Assembly: GCA_040384325.1 (NCBI GenBank)
Contig: JAZKJL010000005.1
Location: forward strand, 186,001-250,000
Length of the DNA stretch: 64,000 nt
Source: JACMLX01 sp040384325
Lineage (GTDB): Bacteria > Gemmatimonadota > Gemmatimonadetes > Gemmatimonadales > Gemmatimonadaceae
Direction: 5' to 3'
In this document: positions 16,012 through 24,485 of the stretch, one piece after another
Numbering within the stretch: the stretch's first letter is position 1
Layout: each line of letters begins with the position of its first letter
Notes under the pieces: generated by a model
The model's input: only the letters and a program-made list of their open reading frames with translations
What the model was told of the DNA's origin: nothing
Databases searched by the model: none
Translations under genes and position numbers: made by a program

Positions 16012-17691
16012 TCAGGCGCGTGTCATGTCGCGCTCCCGTGCACGTTCTGCAACCAGAGCGAGCACAGCATCGCGCTGATCGTGCGTCGCGAGGAGAATCA
16101 GGTCGCCGTCGTGCGCCCACTGCAGCGCGGTTCGCGCGGCATCGAGGTCATCGCTTGCACACACGATCGCGTCGTCAGCAACACCGAGTCTGCGCAGCGC
16201 GTCACGGAGCACGCCGCTGATCGACCCGGGTGCACGACCGCGAAGGAATTTCGGCATCTCCTTGGCGATGAAGAGGTCGATGATTCCGGCATCGAAGGCT
16301 GCCTGTGCGATCGCCTGCAGTGCCGTGTCGTCGCGGTCACCACCGGTGCCCAGTGCGATGGCGCGACGTGTGGCCGGCAGCGAGCGGGTGGCGTCGATGA
16401 GAGCAGCGACCCCCTGCGCATTGTGGGCGTAGTCGATGACGACCGTGACTCCGCCCACCTGCCGCACCATCAACCGACCCACATTGTCATCGTCGCCGGC
16501 CCCGAACGCCAGCAACGCCTGCGTGGCCGCTTCACCCAAGCGCAACTCCGCCGCGATGGCCTCCGCGATCCGGGCATTGAGCACGTTGTGGACCGCCGCA
16601 CCGTGCAGCGTGACGGGAATCGCCGCCATCTGGCTGGCCGACAAGCGTCCGGCATGCGCCTGCGCGGCGACGGGGACCGTGCGACCGGCATACGTCGCAA
16701 TGGCGGCAGCCAGCGCCGGCACGTCGGCGTTGTAGACCAGCGCTCCGGTCTCGGCGACGGCGCGGCCGACAACCAGCTTCGCCTCGGCCAGCGTCGCGAG
16801 GTCGCTGATGCCGTAATCGCCGTAATGATCGGGCGAGAGGGTGACGATGGCGGCGACAGCGGCGCGCTGGAGCGCCAGACCACGACGCAGCAGGCCGCCA
16901 CGTGCCGTCTCCAGCACCGCCAGCGTCACGGTCGGATCCTGCAACACGCGGCGCGCGCCGACGGGGCCCGACCAGTCTCCCGACTCGACCTGCCGATCGC
17001 CGATCCAGACGCCATCGGTGCAGGTGTAACCCACCACGTGTCCCTCGGCGCGCGCCATCGCCGACACCATACGCACGACGGTGGTCTTGCCGTTGCTGCC
17101 GGTGACGAGAACGATCGGGATGTCGCGCAGTGCGGGCCAGTCGATGGCATCCACCGGCGGCAGCTCGTCGATGGGCCAGCACTGCGCCCCGATGCCGCTG
17201 CCGACGCAGACGGTGGACTCGTCGAAGGTGACGTTGAGGCCAAGTCGCTGCCCCTCGTTCCAGACGGCACGCAGCAACGGTCGCGCCTCGGCTTGCGCGA
17301 AAGCCTGCAGCGCGGGCAGCGGTGTGCTGATCGAGGGATCGTGTCCGTCGACCTGCTGCTCCGCGAACAGCCACGCCGACTCGCAGGCTTCGGTGCCGGT
17401 CATCAGCTGGTCGATCGGTCCGTGCACGAAGAGGCTCGCACCGCCGGGATACACGCGTTGCACGATGTCGGCTTCGGGCCAGCCGAGCGTGTCGGCAATC
17501 GACGCGACACGCGCGTGCCAGGCGTGCAGCAGTGCCTGGTTCCGCTCCGGTGTGGCGTCGTCCATGGAGACATCGAGCACAGCGCCCAACCCCTCGTGCA
17601 TGAGGTTGGGGCCCATCAGGCGGCGGGAATCCACGATGGTCGGTGAGGGATGACCCGACTCGAGGTCCGGTTCGCGCATAGGGCGCGTCAT
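16012..17691 (-). CDS. Mur-ligase family protein, cyanophycin synthetase paralogue without ATP-grasp domain
   Basis: A 559-residue protein. The first ~185 residues faintly echo the N-domain of the adjacent synthetase (SRRLMGPN against RNVYVGPS; GLNVTFDES against GIAVTFGKT). From residue 190 on it is a Mur-type ligase with P-loop GSNGKTT (198-204), TCTDGVWIGD, the shared VLETARGGLLRRG and DYAHNAQGVAALIDATRS. The ATP-grasp domain between them in the synthetase is missing here. In CphA the Mur-type domain adds arginine to the aspartate backbone. This enzyme may therefore perform only the arginine step or act on dipeptides. It starts 15 bases after the cphA stop; ATG 17679 is an alternative. Confidence 0.8.
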   Translation of the reverse strand: MTRPMREPDLESGHPSPTIVDSRRLMGPNLMHEGLGAVLDVSMDDATPERNQALLHAWHARVASIADTLGWPEADIVQRVYPGGASLFVHGPIDQLMTGTEACESAWLFAEQQVDGHDPSISTPLPALQAFAQAEARPLLRAVWNEGQRLGLNVTFDESTVCVGSGIGAQCWPIDELPPVDAIDWPALRDIPIVLVTGSNGKTTVVRMVSAMARAEGHVVGYTCTDGVWIGDRQVESGDWSGPVGARRVLQDPTVTLAVLETARGGLLRRGLALQRAAVAAIVTLSPDHYGDYGISDLATLAEAKLVVGRAVAETGALVYNADVPALAAAIATYAGRTVPVAAQAHAGRLSASQMAAIPVTLHGAAVHNVLNARIAEAIAAELRLGEAATQALLAFGAGDDDNVGRLMVRQVGGVTVVIDYAHNAQGVAALIDATRSLPATRRAIALGTGGDRDDTALQAIAQAAFDAGIIDLFIAKEMPKFLRGRAPGSISGVLRDALRRLGVADDAIVCASDDLDAARTALQWAHDGDLILLATHDQRDAVLALVAERARERDMTRA

Positions 17692-17706
17692 GCTGCAGGG
17701 TGGTGC

Positions 17707-20604
17707 TTAATCGTTCGCTTCGCGAGCCAGGAACACGCCTCGATCATCGCGCACGATCTTCGTGTCGCTGCTGCCGTTCGTGTCTGCGCCGGTGGCCGCG
17801 ATGACGGCCGGTGCGCGAACCGCGGCCACGGACGTCACAGGAAACTCGCGCGTCACGGAGAGCGGCGGCGGCACGGTATCGTCCGCCAGCTCGATCACAT
17901 CGGGCGCGATGGTCTGCGGCGCCTGCTTCTTCGGCGAGACGAGGTTGGGCTGTGCGCTGTCGGACTTGAAGGTGGTGATCTGCTTCCAGCCGCGCGCCAG
18001 CGCGTCGGCGAAGATGAGCACCAGGTCACCCGGCTGCGCGCGACGGAGGGCGGCCTCGATGGCTTCCTGCTCATCGACGATGACCTCCACGCGATCGCGA
18101 CCGATGCCGTGCGCCTCGAGTGCGGCCTGCAGCATGCGCGGCACTTCGTCGTCGCCCCTGCCCCGGCGACTGTCGTCACGTCGGCAGATGTAGTGATCGA
18201 ACACCCCGGCCGCCGCGGCATCGGCGATGGCGACGATGTCCTGATCGCGGCGGTCGCCCGGTGCCGAGAGCACACAGATACGGCGCCCTTTCACGTCGAG
18301 CCGGTTGGCGAGCTGGCAGAGTTGCTCGATGGCATCCGCGTTGTGGCCGTAGTCGAACAGCACGCGGAACGGATGCTGGTCGTACACGTTCAATCGACCC
18401 GGCGCCTGGAAGAAGCTGGTGTCGAAGGTGCGCAGGCCGTGACGGATGTCTTCCAGCCGCACGCCCATCGCGAACGCCATCGCCGCGGCAAACATGGCGT
18501 TCTGCACGTTGTGCAGCGCCTTGCCTTCGATGGTGGCGGGAATGAGGTGGGTCCAGAGCAACGGAATGTGTGCGCCGTGATCGTAGATCGTGATCATCGA
18601 CCCGTTGATGCCGTTCTCGAGCGCGATGGCGCGGCCTCCAGCACGAATGTGCTCGCGCACCAGCTCGTGATCCGGGTTCAGCGTGACGTAGCAGACGTGC
18701 TTGGCCTCGGTGTAGGCGGCCATGCGGAGCGTGTGCGGATCATCGGCGTTCAGCACTGCCGTGTCGCGTGCGATCTCCACCACCGTGCGCTTGATCTCGG
18801 CCAGCTGCTCGAGGGTGTCGATGTTCTTCTGGCCGAGGTGATCGGCGCGCACGTTGAGCACCGCGCCGACGTCCACGTGGCGGGTGGCCATGCCGGCGCG
18901 CAGCAGGCCGCCGCGTGCGGTCTCCAGCACCGCGACTTCCACGTTCGGATCGCTGAGCACGATGCGCGCGGCGGTGGGGCCGGTCATGTCGCCCACCACC
19001 GTGCGCTGCCCGTCCACGTAGACGCCGTCGGTGGTGGTGAGCCCCACGCGCTTGCCGGCCAGCTTGTGGATGTGCGCCAGCATGCGCGACGTGGTGGTCT
19101 TGCCGTTGGTGCCGGTGATCGCCGCGATCGGGATGGTGCTCGGCCGACCGGCGGGAAACAGCATGTCGATGGTCTTGCCGGCCACGTCGCGCGGGCGGCC
19201 ATCGCTGGGCGCCATGTGCATGCGGAAACCGGGGGCGGCATTGATCTCGCAGATCGCGCCGCCGATGTCCTTGTAGCTCTGCGTGATGTCGGGCGAGAGG
19301 AAGTCCACGCCACCGATGTCGAGCCCGATCGCCTTGATCGCACGCACCGCCATCTCGGCATTGTCCGGATGCACCACGTCGGTCATGTCGCGCGCGGTAC
19401 CGCCGGTGCTGAGGTTGGCGGTGAGGCGCAGGTACACGATCTCGTCGCGCGCGGGAACCGTGGTCGCATCGTAACCGAGCTTGGTCAGCAGGCCGATCGC
19501 CTGTGCATCGAGCTCGATGCGCGTGAGCACCTTCTCGTGCCCGATGCCGCGGCGCGGATCGGCGTTCACCTCGGTCACCAGCTCCTCGATGGTGTGCGTG
19601 CCATCGCCGACGACATGACCGGGTTCGCGCTTGGAGACCGCCACCAGCTCACCATCGATCACCACCATGCGGTGATCGTGGCCGGTGATGAAGCTCTCGA
19701 CGATCACACTGCGCGAGTGTTCCTGCGCGCGCGCAAACGCCTCGCGCACCTCGTCCGGTGTGGTGAGGTTGATCGAGACGCCGCGACCGTGGTTGCCGTT
19801 GTACGGCTTGAGCACCACCGGAAAGCCGATGCGACGCGCCGCATCCACCGCACGATCGGGGCTCTGCACCAGCCGCTGCTTGGGCACGGGCAGGCCGAGG
19901 TTGGCGAGGATCTTGTTGGTCTCCTCCTTGTCGGACGCCAACTCCACGGCGATGTGCGACGTGCGACCGGTGATGGTGGCCTGGATGCGCTGCTGGTTGC
20001 AGCCGTAGCCCAGCTGGATCAGCGACTGCTCGTTGAGGCGGATCCAGGGAATGCCACGATTCTCGGCCGCGTGCACGATGCTGGCCGTGCTCGGCCCAAG
20101 CGCGCGACGCTGCGCGTACCGGATGAAGTCATCGCGACGCGAGTCCCAGTCGAAGCTGCGATCGAAGTCGTCGGGCTGCAGGTCGGCTGGCAGGAGCGAG
20201 TGCAGCAGGTCGAGGGAGAGGTCGGCGGCTTCGATGCCGACGTCCTCCTGCTCGTATTCGAACGCCACGTCGTACACACCATCGCGGCCCGCACCGCGTG
20301 TCTTGCCGAAGGTGACGGCGATACCGGCGGTGTTCTGCATCTCGATCACGACGTGCTCGAACACGTGGCCGAGCCAGGTGCCCTCGTCCTCGGTCATGCG
20401 TCGGATGAATCCACCGGGTTCGCCGTAGCTGCAGCCATGTTCGTGCAGGCCAGGCAGCCGGGTCACCAATGCGTCCACGAAGTCGCGCCCGAGTCGCATC
20501 GTCGGCCAGGCCTCGAGCACACCAAGATCCACTTCCAGCCGGATGACCGGGAAGTGTGCGTAGTGACTGGGCCCGACGTAGACGTTGCGATCGAGGATCT
20601 TCAT
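17707..20604 (-). CDS. cphA: cyanophycin synthetase
   Basis: A 965-residue enzyme that builds multi-L-arginyl-poly-L-aspartate with ATP. Three parts are visible: N-domain (RNVYVGPSHYAHFPVIRLEV, EGTWLGHVFEHVVIEMQ), an ATP-grasp domain about 215-480 (LKPYNGNHGRGV at 265-276, CEINAAPGF at 452-460), which adds aspartate, and a Mur-ligase domain with GTNGKTTT at 498-505, VLETARGGLLRAG and DYGHNADAIEQL, which adds arginine. The family is usually 870-900 residues; here a Pro/Ala/Val-rich tail of about 90 residues follows the last conserved segment. The start overlaps the cyanophycinase stop as ATGA, so the two are translationally coupled. Confidence 0.96.
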   Translation of the reverse strand: MKILDRNVYVGPSHYAHFPVIRLEVDLGVLEAWPTMRLGRDFVDALVTRLPGLHEHGCSYGEPGGFIRRMTEDEGTWLGHVFEHVVIEMQNTAGIAVTFGKTRGAGRDGVYDVAFEYEQEDVGIEAADLSLDLLHSLLPADLQPDDFDRSFDWDSRRDDFIRYAQRRALGPSTASIVHAAENRGIPWIRLNEQSLIQLGYGCNQQRIQATITGRTSHIAVELASDKEETNKILANLGLPVPKQRLVQSPDRAVDAARRIGFPVVLKPYNGNHGRGVSINLTTPDEVREAFARAQEHSRSVIVESFITGHDHRMVVIDGELVAVSKREPGHVVGDGTHTIEELVTEVNADPRRGIGHEKVLTRIELDAQAIGLLTKLGYDATTVPARDEIVYLRLTANLSTGGTARDMTDVVHPDNAEMAVRAIKAIGLDIGGVDFLSPDITQSYKDIGGAICEINAAPGFRMHMAPSDGRPRDVAGKTIDMLFPAGRPSTIPIAAITGTNGKTTTSRMLAHIHKLAGKRVGLTTTDGVYVDGQRTVVGDMTGPTAARIVLSDPNVEVAVLETARGGLLRAGMATRHVDVGAVLNVRADHLGQKNIDTLEQLAEIKRTVVEIARDTAVLNADDPHTLRMAAYTEAKHVCYVTLNPDHELVREHIRAGGRAIALENGINGSMITIYDHGAHIPLLWTHLIPATIEGKALHNVQNAMFAAAMAFAMGVRLEDIRHGLRTFDTSFFQAPGRLNVYDQHPFRVLFDYGHNADAIEQLCQLANRLDVKGRRICVLSAPGDRRDQDIVAIADAAAAGVFDHYICRRDDSRRGRGDDEVPRMLQAALEAHGIGRDRVEVIVDEQEAIEAALRRAQPGDLVLIFADALARGWKQITTFKSDSAQPNLVSPKKQAPQTIAPDVIELADDTVPPPLSVTREFPVTSVAAVRAPAVIAATGADTNGSSDTKIVRDDRGVFLAREAND

Positions 20605-21440
20605 GCGACGGGGTCGGTGTGCGAGAGGGTGACGACGTTGCTGCCGTGCGCCTTGCGGGTGGTGAGGTCGAAGCGCGCGCCTTCGGTCAGCTGGTGCATC
20701 CGGATGCCGATCAGCGTGACGGGGTCGCAGGGTTCGGCGAGGTGCATGGACGAGAACTCGACGTCGCGGGTGTCCACCACGGTGACGGCGCTGGTGCCCA
20801 TGACGTCGATCTCGTCGTCGGGGCTGATGAAGGCGGCGGTATCCTCGTCTACGCCGAGTCCGAGCAAGGCGGGGTTGTAGGAGAGTGCAGTGAGCAGTCG
20901 GCCGAGCCGGTCGCGCTGGCGAAAGTGCTGGTCGATGACGATCTCGCGCGAGAGGCCGAAGCCTGGCGCGAGCGTCACCATGCCGGCGCGTGGTGTGGCG
21001 CCTTCGTCTCCGCCGGCGATCATGTGGGCCGACATCACGGCCGCCCCGGCGCTGGTGCCGGCGACGGGCATCCCGGCGTAGAAACGATCGTGCAGCAGCT
21101 GCGCGGCGGGGGTGCCACCCATGATGGTGGTCAGGCGCAGCTGGTTGCCCCCGGTGATGAAGACGCCATCGGCGTCCTCGAGCCTGGAGAGCCAGTCGCG
21201 GTCATCGCAGTCGGAGCGTCGCTGGAAGTTGAGCGCGCGGGCGTACTTGACGCCGTGTTTCGCGAACTGCTTCTCGTACCACGCGCCCATGTCCGGCTCT
21301 TCCGAGGCGGTGGGGATGACGGCGATGACGGGGTCGCGCGATCCACAGAGCTCGATGAAGCGCTGCAGGATGCTGGCATCGGTGAGCTTGCCGCCGATGG
21401 GGATGAGCCAGCCTTTGCGCGTCGTCGGGGGTGGGGGCAT
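20601..21440 (-). CDS. cphB: cyanophycinase
   Basis: A 279-residue serine peptidase of family S51 that cuts cyanophycin to beta-Asp-Arg dipeptides in the cytoplasm. Motifs: KGWLIPIGGKL at the N-terminus, IAVIPTASEEP, FITGGNQLRLTTIMGGT, the nucleophile elbow AGTSAGAAVMS, GFGLSREIVIDQHFRQRDRLGRL with the His and Gln/Arg segment, and LGLGVDEDTA. The length matches the family. The ATG at 21440 is chosen; the frame upstream to 21512 is open but not conserved. First gene of the minus-strand unit cphB-cphA-Mur ligase-aspA, and divergent from the isoaspartyl dipeptidase gene. Confidence 0.94.
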   Translation of the reverse strand: MPPPPTTRKGWLIPIGGKLTDASILQRFIELCGSRDPVIAVIPTASEEPDMGAWYEKQFAKHGVKYARALNFQRRSDCDDRDWLSRLEDADGVFITGGNQLRLTTIMGGTPAAQLLHDRFYAGMPVAGTSAGAAVMSAHMIAGGDEGATPRAGMVTLAPGFGLSREIVIDQHFRQRDRLGRLLTALSYNPALLGLGVDEDTAAFISPDDEIDVMGTSAVTVVDTRDVEFSSMHLAEPCDPVTLIGIRMHQLTEGARFDLTTRKAHGSNVVTLSHTDPVA

Positions 21441-21848
21441 GTCGGAAGGTACCGATCTCAGGACGACGGGGCATCCCTCCGGCTGGCGCTTGCTTGCGTG
21501 GCTGACTTCCAAGCACCGGGGAAATGAGCGGCAGACTTTAGTGCGCGATACAACGAGGTGTTCACTCGGGGGGGAATGGCAGCCGGCTTCCGTGCGCGAT
21601 ACAAAAAGTGTTCACGCGGGGGGCGCGGGGGACGCGGGGGGGTCTGGCGCTCTATCGTCGACGTGGCCTGGGGCGACGGGGTGATGGATGTGGAGTGGTG
21701 GGGACGTGGAGTGCGGGTTGGGTTGTGGTGGTTGGGACGCGTGAGATGCTCTCCCCAGCGGTGGTGCGGGGGGGTGGGGGGCGGTAGCGTTGGCGGGATG
21801 ACGACTGACGGGGTGGGGATCGAAGGGGTGGGGGGCGGCGCGGAGGGG
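21441..21848. other. cphB-iadA intergenic region: 51-bp direct repeat and G-rich leader
   Basis: A 408-base divergent region. Two direct copies about 51 bases apart share GTGCGCGATACAA (21541 and 21592) and GTGTTCAC followed by a run of G. From about 21616 to the iadA start the plus strand has many runs of three to seven G, enough to satisfy a G-quadruplex pattern several times. The region should hold the promoters of both divergent units; I cannot place a convincing -10/-35 pair. Confidence 0.55.
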
Positions 21849-22922
21849 ATGACGCTGCTGCTGAATGCCGATGTGTACGCGCCGGAGCATCTGGGGGATC
21901 GGCACATCCTCACGGGCGGTGGGCGCATCCTGTGGATGGGGACGGACCGGCCGTCGTTTCCTTCGTATCTGGGCGTGACGGAGGTGGACCTCGAGGGGCG
22001 CCGGGTGATTCCGGGGCTGATCGACGGGCATTGTCACATCACCGGTGGCGGTGGCGAGGCGGGGCCGGCGAGCAAGGTGCCGGCGCCGCTGGCCGAGTCG
22101 TACCGCAAGGCAGGGGTGACAACGGTGGTGGGGGTGCTGGGAACGGATGACGTGACGCGTTCGACCGCTGAACTGGTGGCGGGTGTGCGGGCACTGCGGG
22201 CGCAGGGGATCAACGCCTGGTGTCACACCGGCGGCTATCACCTGCCGCTGACGACGCTCACCGGGTCAGTCCGTGGCGACATCGTCAACATCGACTGCAT
22301 CATCGGCGTGGGCGAGGTGGCGATCTCGGATCACCGCTCCAGCCAGCCGACGCTGCAGGAGCTGCTGCGGATCGCGGCCGATGCGCATGTGGCCGGGCTG
22401 ATGACCGGCAAGGCGGGAATCCTGCACCTGCACGTGGGCGACGGGCCGCGGGGGCTGGAGCTGATCTGCGAGGCGCTGACGGTCTCCGAGATTCCGGCGC
22501 GCGTGTTCAATCCGACGCACGTGAACCGTCGGAAGGCGCTCTTGCACGAGGCGATCGCGCTGGTGAAGGAGTTCGGGTGCTACATCGACATCACCGCGTT
22601 TCCGGTGGCCGAGGGTGAGGATGCGTACTCGGCGGCGGATGCGCTGGAGATCTACTGGGAGAGCGGGGCGCCGCTGGATCGGGTGACGGTGTCGTCGGAT
22701 GGTGGGGGGTGTTTGCCGGTGTTCGATGCGGAGGGGCAGGTAGTGCGGTACGACGTGGGGAGCAGTGGGGCGTTGATGGAGACGGTGATGGAGTTGGCGG
22801 GGCGAGGGCATTCGCTGGAGCGGGTGTTGCCGGCGTTCACGGCCAATGCTGCCACGCACCTGCGGTGTCGCGATGTCGGTACGCTGGGCTCAGGTGCGCG
22901 CGACGATCTGGTGCGGCTGTAG
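21849..22922 (+). CDS. iadA: isoaspartyl dipeptidase (type II-like)
   Basis: A 357-residue amidohydrolase that splits beta-aspartyl dipeptides such as the beta-Asp-Arg released by cyanophycinase. Motifs: MTLLLNADVYAP start, metal ligands in DGHCHITGGGGE, WCHTGGYHLP, AISDHRSSQP, HLHVGDGPRG, NPTHVNRR and SSDGGG. The residue where typical enzymes carry the carboxylated Lys reads Glu (IIGVGEVAISDH), as in a second described type. The protein stops at DDLVRL, about 30 residues short of the usual C-terminal strand. Codons are richer in GGG and TTG than in the neighbours, most clearly near the 3' end. ATG 21798 in the same frame is an alternative start. Confidence 0.87.
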   Translation: MTLLLNADVYAPEHLGDRHILTGGGRILWMGTDRPSFPSYLGVTEVDLEGRRVIPGLIDGHCHITGGGGEAGPASKVPAPLAESYRKAGVTTVVGVLGTDDVTRSTAELVAGVRALRAQGINAWCHTGGYHLPLTTLTGSVRGDIVNIDCIIGVGEVAISDHRSSQPTLQELLRIAADAHVAGLMTGKAGILHLHVGDGPRGLELICEALTVSEIPARVFNPTHVNRRKALLHEAIALVKEFGCYIDITAFPVAEGEDAYSAADALEIYWESGAPLDRVTVSSDGGGCLPVFDAEGQVVRYDVGSSGALMETVMELAGRGHSLERVLPAFTANAATHLRCRDVGTLGSGARDDLVRL

Positions 22923-23145
22923 TCAAAAAAGACCTGCATGACCGGCACGGTCACCGCGCCGAGGCACTCGAGTCCAGACCAGCCGCAAGCCATTTGACAC
23001 CTTCGCCATCACGCCGCGTGGGACCCGGCTTCTCTCGCGCAGGAGCCGAAGCACGTCGGCAGGATGCATGCGCGCGTCTCGCACCGCGAACCTCCACACC
23101 GCACGCGACAGCATTCCGCTCCACCGGCTCGGCTAGCTTGCGCGT

Positions 23146-24381
23146 GTGCCCGCACAGCCTGCCCCCCGCCCCATCGCCTTCACCGAATTCGTCGCCCTCG
23201 TGGCGTCGCTGACGGCACTCAACGCGCTGGCCATCGACGCCATGCTGCCGGCACTGCCGGAGATCGGCGCCGCGCTCCACGTCGCGACCGACAACCAGCG
23301 ACAGTGGGTGATCACCGCCTACCTGCTGGGCGTGAGTTCGACCCAGCTGCTCTACGGCGTACTGTCGGATCGCTTCGGCCGGAAGCGCATCCTGCTGATT
23401 GGCGTCGGGCTTTACGCCGCGTTCGCAATCGTGGCCGCCTTCGCGGCGACCTTCGCGCAGCTGGTGGCGGCGCGGGCACTGACGGGGGCGGGGGCGGCGG
23501 CGGTGCAGGTGCTGGCCGTGTCGCTGGTGCGTGACCGCTTCTCCGGCGCGCAGATGGCGCGCGTGATGTCGCTGACGTTCATGGTGTTCCTCACCGCCCC
23601 GGTGCTGGCGCCGTCGATCGGCCAGGCCATCATGCTGGTGAGCTCGTGGCGGCTGATCTTCGGCTTCCTCGCCACGTTCAGTCTCGTCCTGCTCACCTGG
23701 GCGGCGTTCCGGCTGCCGGAAACGCTGCATCCAGCGGATCGCCTGCCGCTCGAGCCGCGGCGCATCGTGACCGCGTTCCGCACCGTCCTCGGCTCACGCA
23801 CCACGGTCGGCTACATGCTGGCGGCCGCCAGCGTGCTGGGAGGGCTGTTCGGCTTCATCAACTCGGTGCAGCAGGTGTTCACCGACATCTTCCACGCGCC
23901 GACCATCTTCCCGCTGATCTTCGCCTGCGTGGCGATCGGCATGGCGGTGTCGTCGCTCCTCAATTCGCGCATCGTGGTGCGCCTTGGGGTGCGGTACGTG
24001 TCGCACCGCGCACTGCTGGGGTTCATCACCTTCGCCGCGCTGCACTGGCTGGTGGCGCGCAGCGGCTACGAGACCATCGTGACCTTCGCGGTGCTGCAGG
24101 CGGCGATGATGTTCTGCTTCGGCATGGTGGCCGCCAACTTCGCCTCGATCGCGATGGAGCCGCTGGGGCACGTGGCCGGCACCGGATCGTCGATCTACGG
24201 CACCATCACGCTGGCGGTGGGATCACTGGTGGGGTTCGTGATCGGGCAGCAGTTCGACGGTACCGCGGTACCGCTCACCACCGGCTACGTGCTCTGCGGC
24301 CTGACGGCGCTGGCGATCGTGCTGGTCACCGAACGCGGCCGATTGTTCGGTCCCGCGCGAGGCGCGAACGCCACGACATGA
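23146..24381 (+). CDS. MFS multidrug exporter, Bcr/CflA family
   Basis: A 411-residue transporter with 12 predicted membrane segments of the DHA1 (Bcr/CflA) group, proton-driven drug or metabolite exporters of the inner membrane. The first helix carries the group signature ALAIDAMLPALPEIG; the loop between helices 2 and 3 has GVLSDRFGRKRILLIG (motif A); helix 4 contains RALTGAGAAAVQVLAVSLVRDRF. A second half repeats the fold (GFINSVQQVFTDIF, SSLLNSRIVVRLG). The GTG start at 23146 gives a typical short N-terminus. The 223 bases before it contain no supported gene. The substrate cannot be predicted. Confidence 0.88.
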   Translation: MPAQPAPRPIAFTEFVALVASLTALNALAIDAMLPALPEIGAALHVATDNQRQWVITAYLLGVSSTQLLYGVLSDRFGRKRILLIGVGLYAAFAIVAAFAATFAQLVAARALTGAGAAAVQVLAVSLVRDRFSGAQMARVMSLTFMVFLTAPVLAPSIGQAIMLVSSWRLIFGFLATFSLVLLTWAAFRLPETLHPADRLPLEPRRIVTAFRTVLGSRTTVGYMLAAASVLGGLFGFINSVQQVFTDIFHAPTIFPLIFACVAIGMAVSSLLNSRIVVRLGVRYVSHRALLGFITFAALHWLVARSGYETIVTFAVLQAAMMFCFGMVAANFASIAMEPLGHVAGTGSSIYGTITLAVGSLVGFVIGQQFDGTAVPLTTGYVLCGLTALAIVLVTERGRLFGPARGANATT

Positions 24382-24485
24382 GTCGTGTCGCCGGAGCCCG
24401 ACGCTTGGCACCGGCTCGGCTGCACCCGGTCCGCACCCTACGTTTCTGCCGGTCCTCCTTTCCGTCCCCTACCGGAGTCGTGCCC

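Noticed and set aside
18120..18545. A plus-strand 141-codon frame inside cphA
   Set aside because: Arg/Ala/Pro-rich shadow of the Mur-ligase domain with no independent support.
17650..20880. A 1076-codon plus-strand open frame across cyanophycin synthetase
   Set aside because: It is antisense to the clear cphA gene, His/Arg/Asp-rich and of low complexity, which is the expected shadow of a GC-rich gene.
22923..23114. A 63-codon minus-strand frame in the gap before the MFS gene
   Set aside because: It is Arg-rich without motif or ribosome-binding site, and its length is expected by chance at this GC content.
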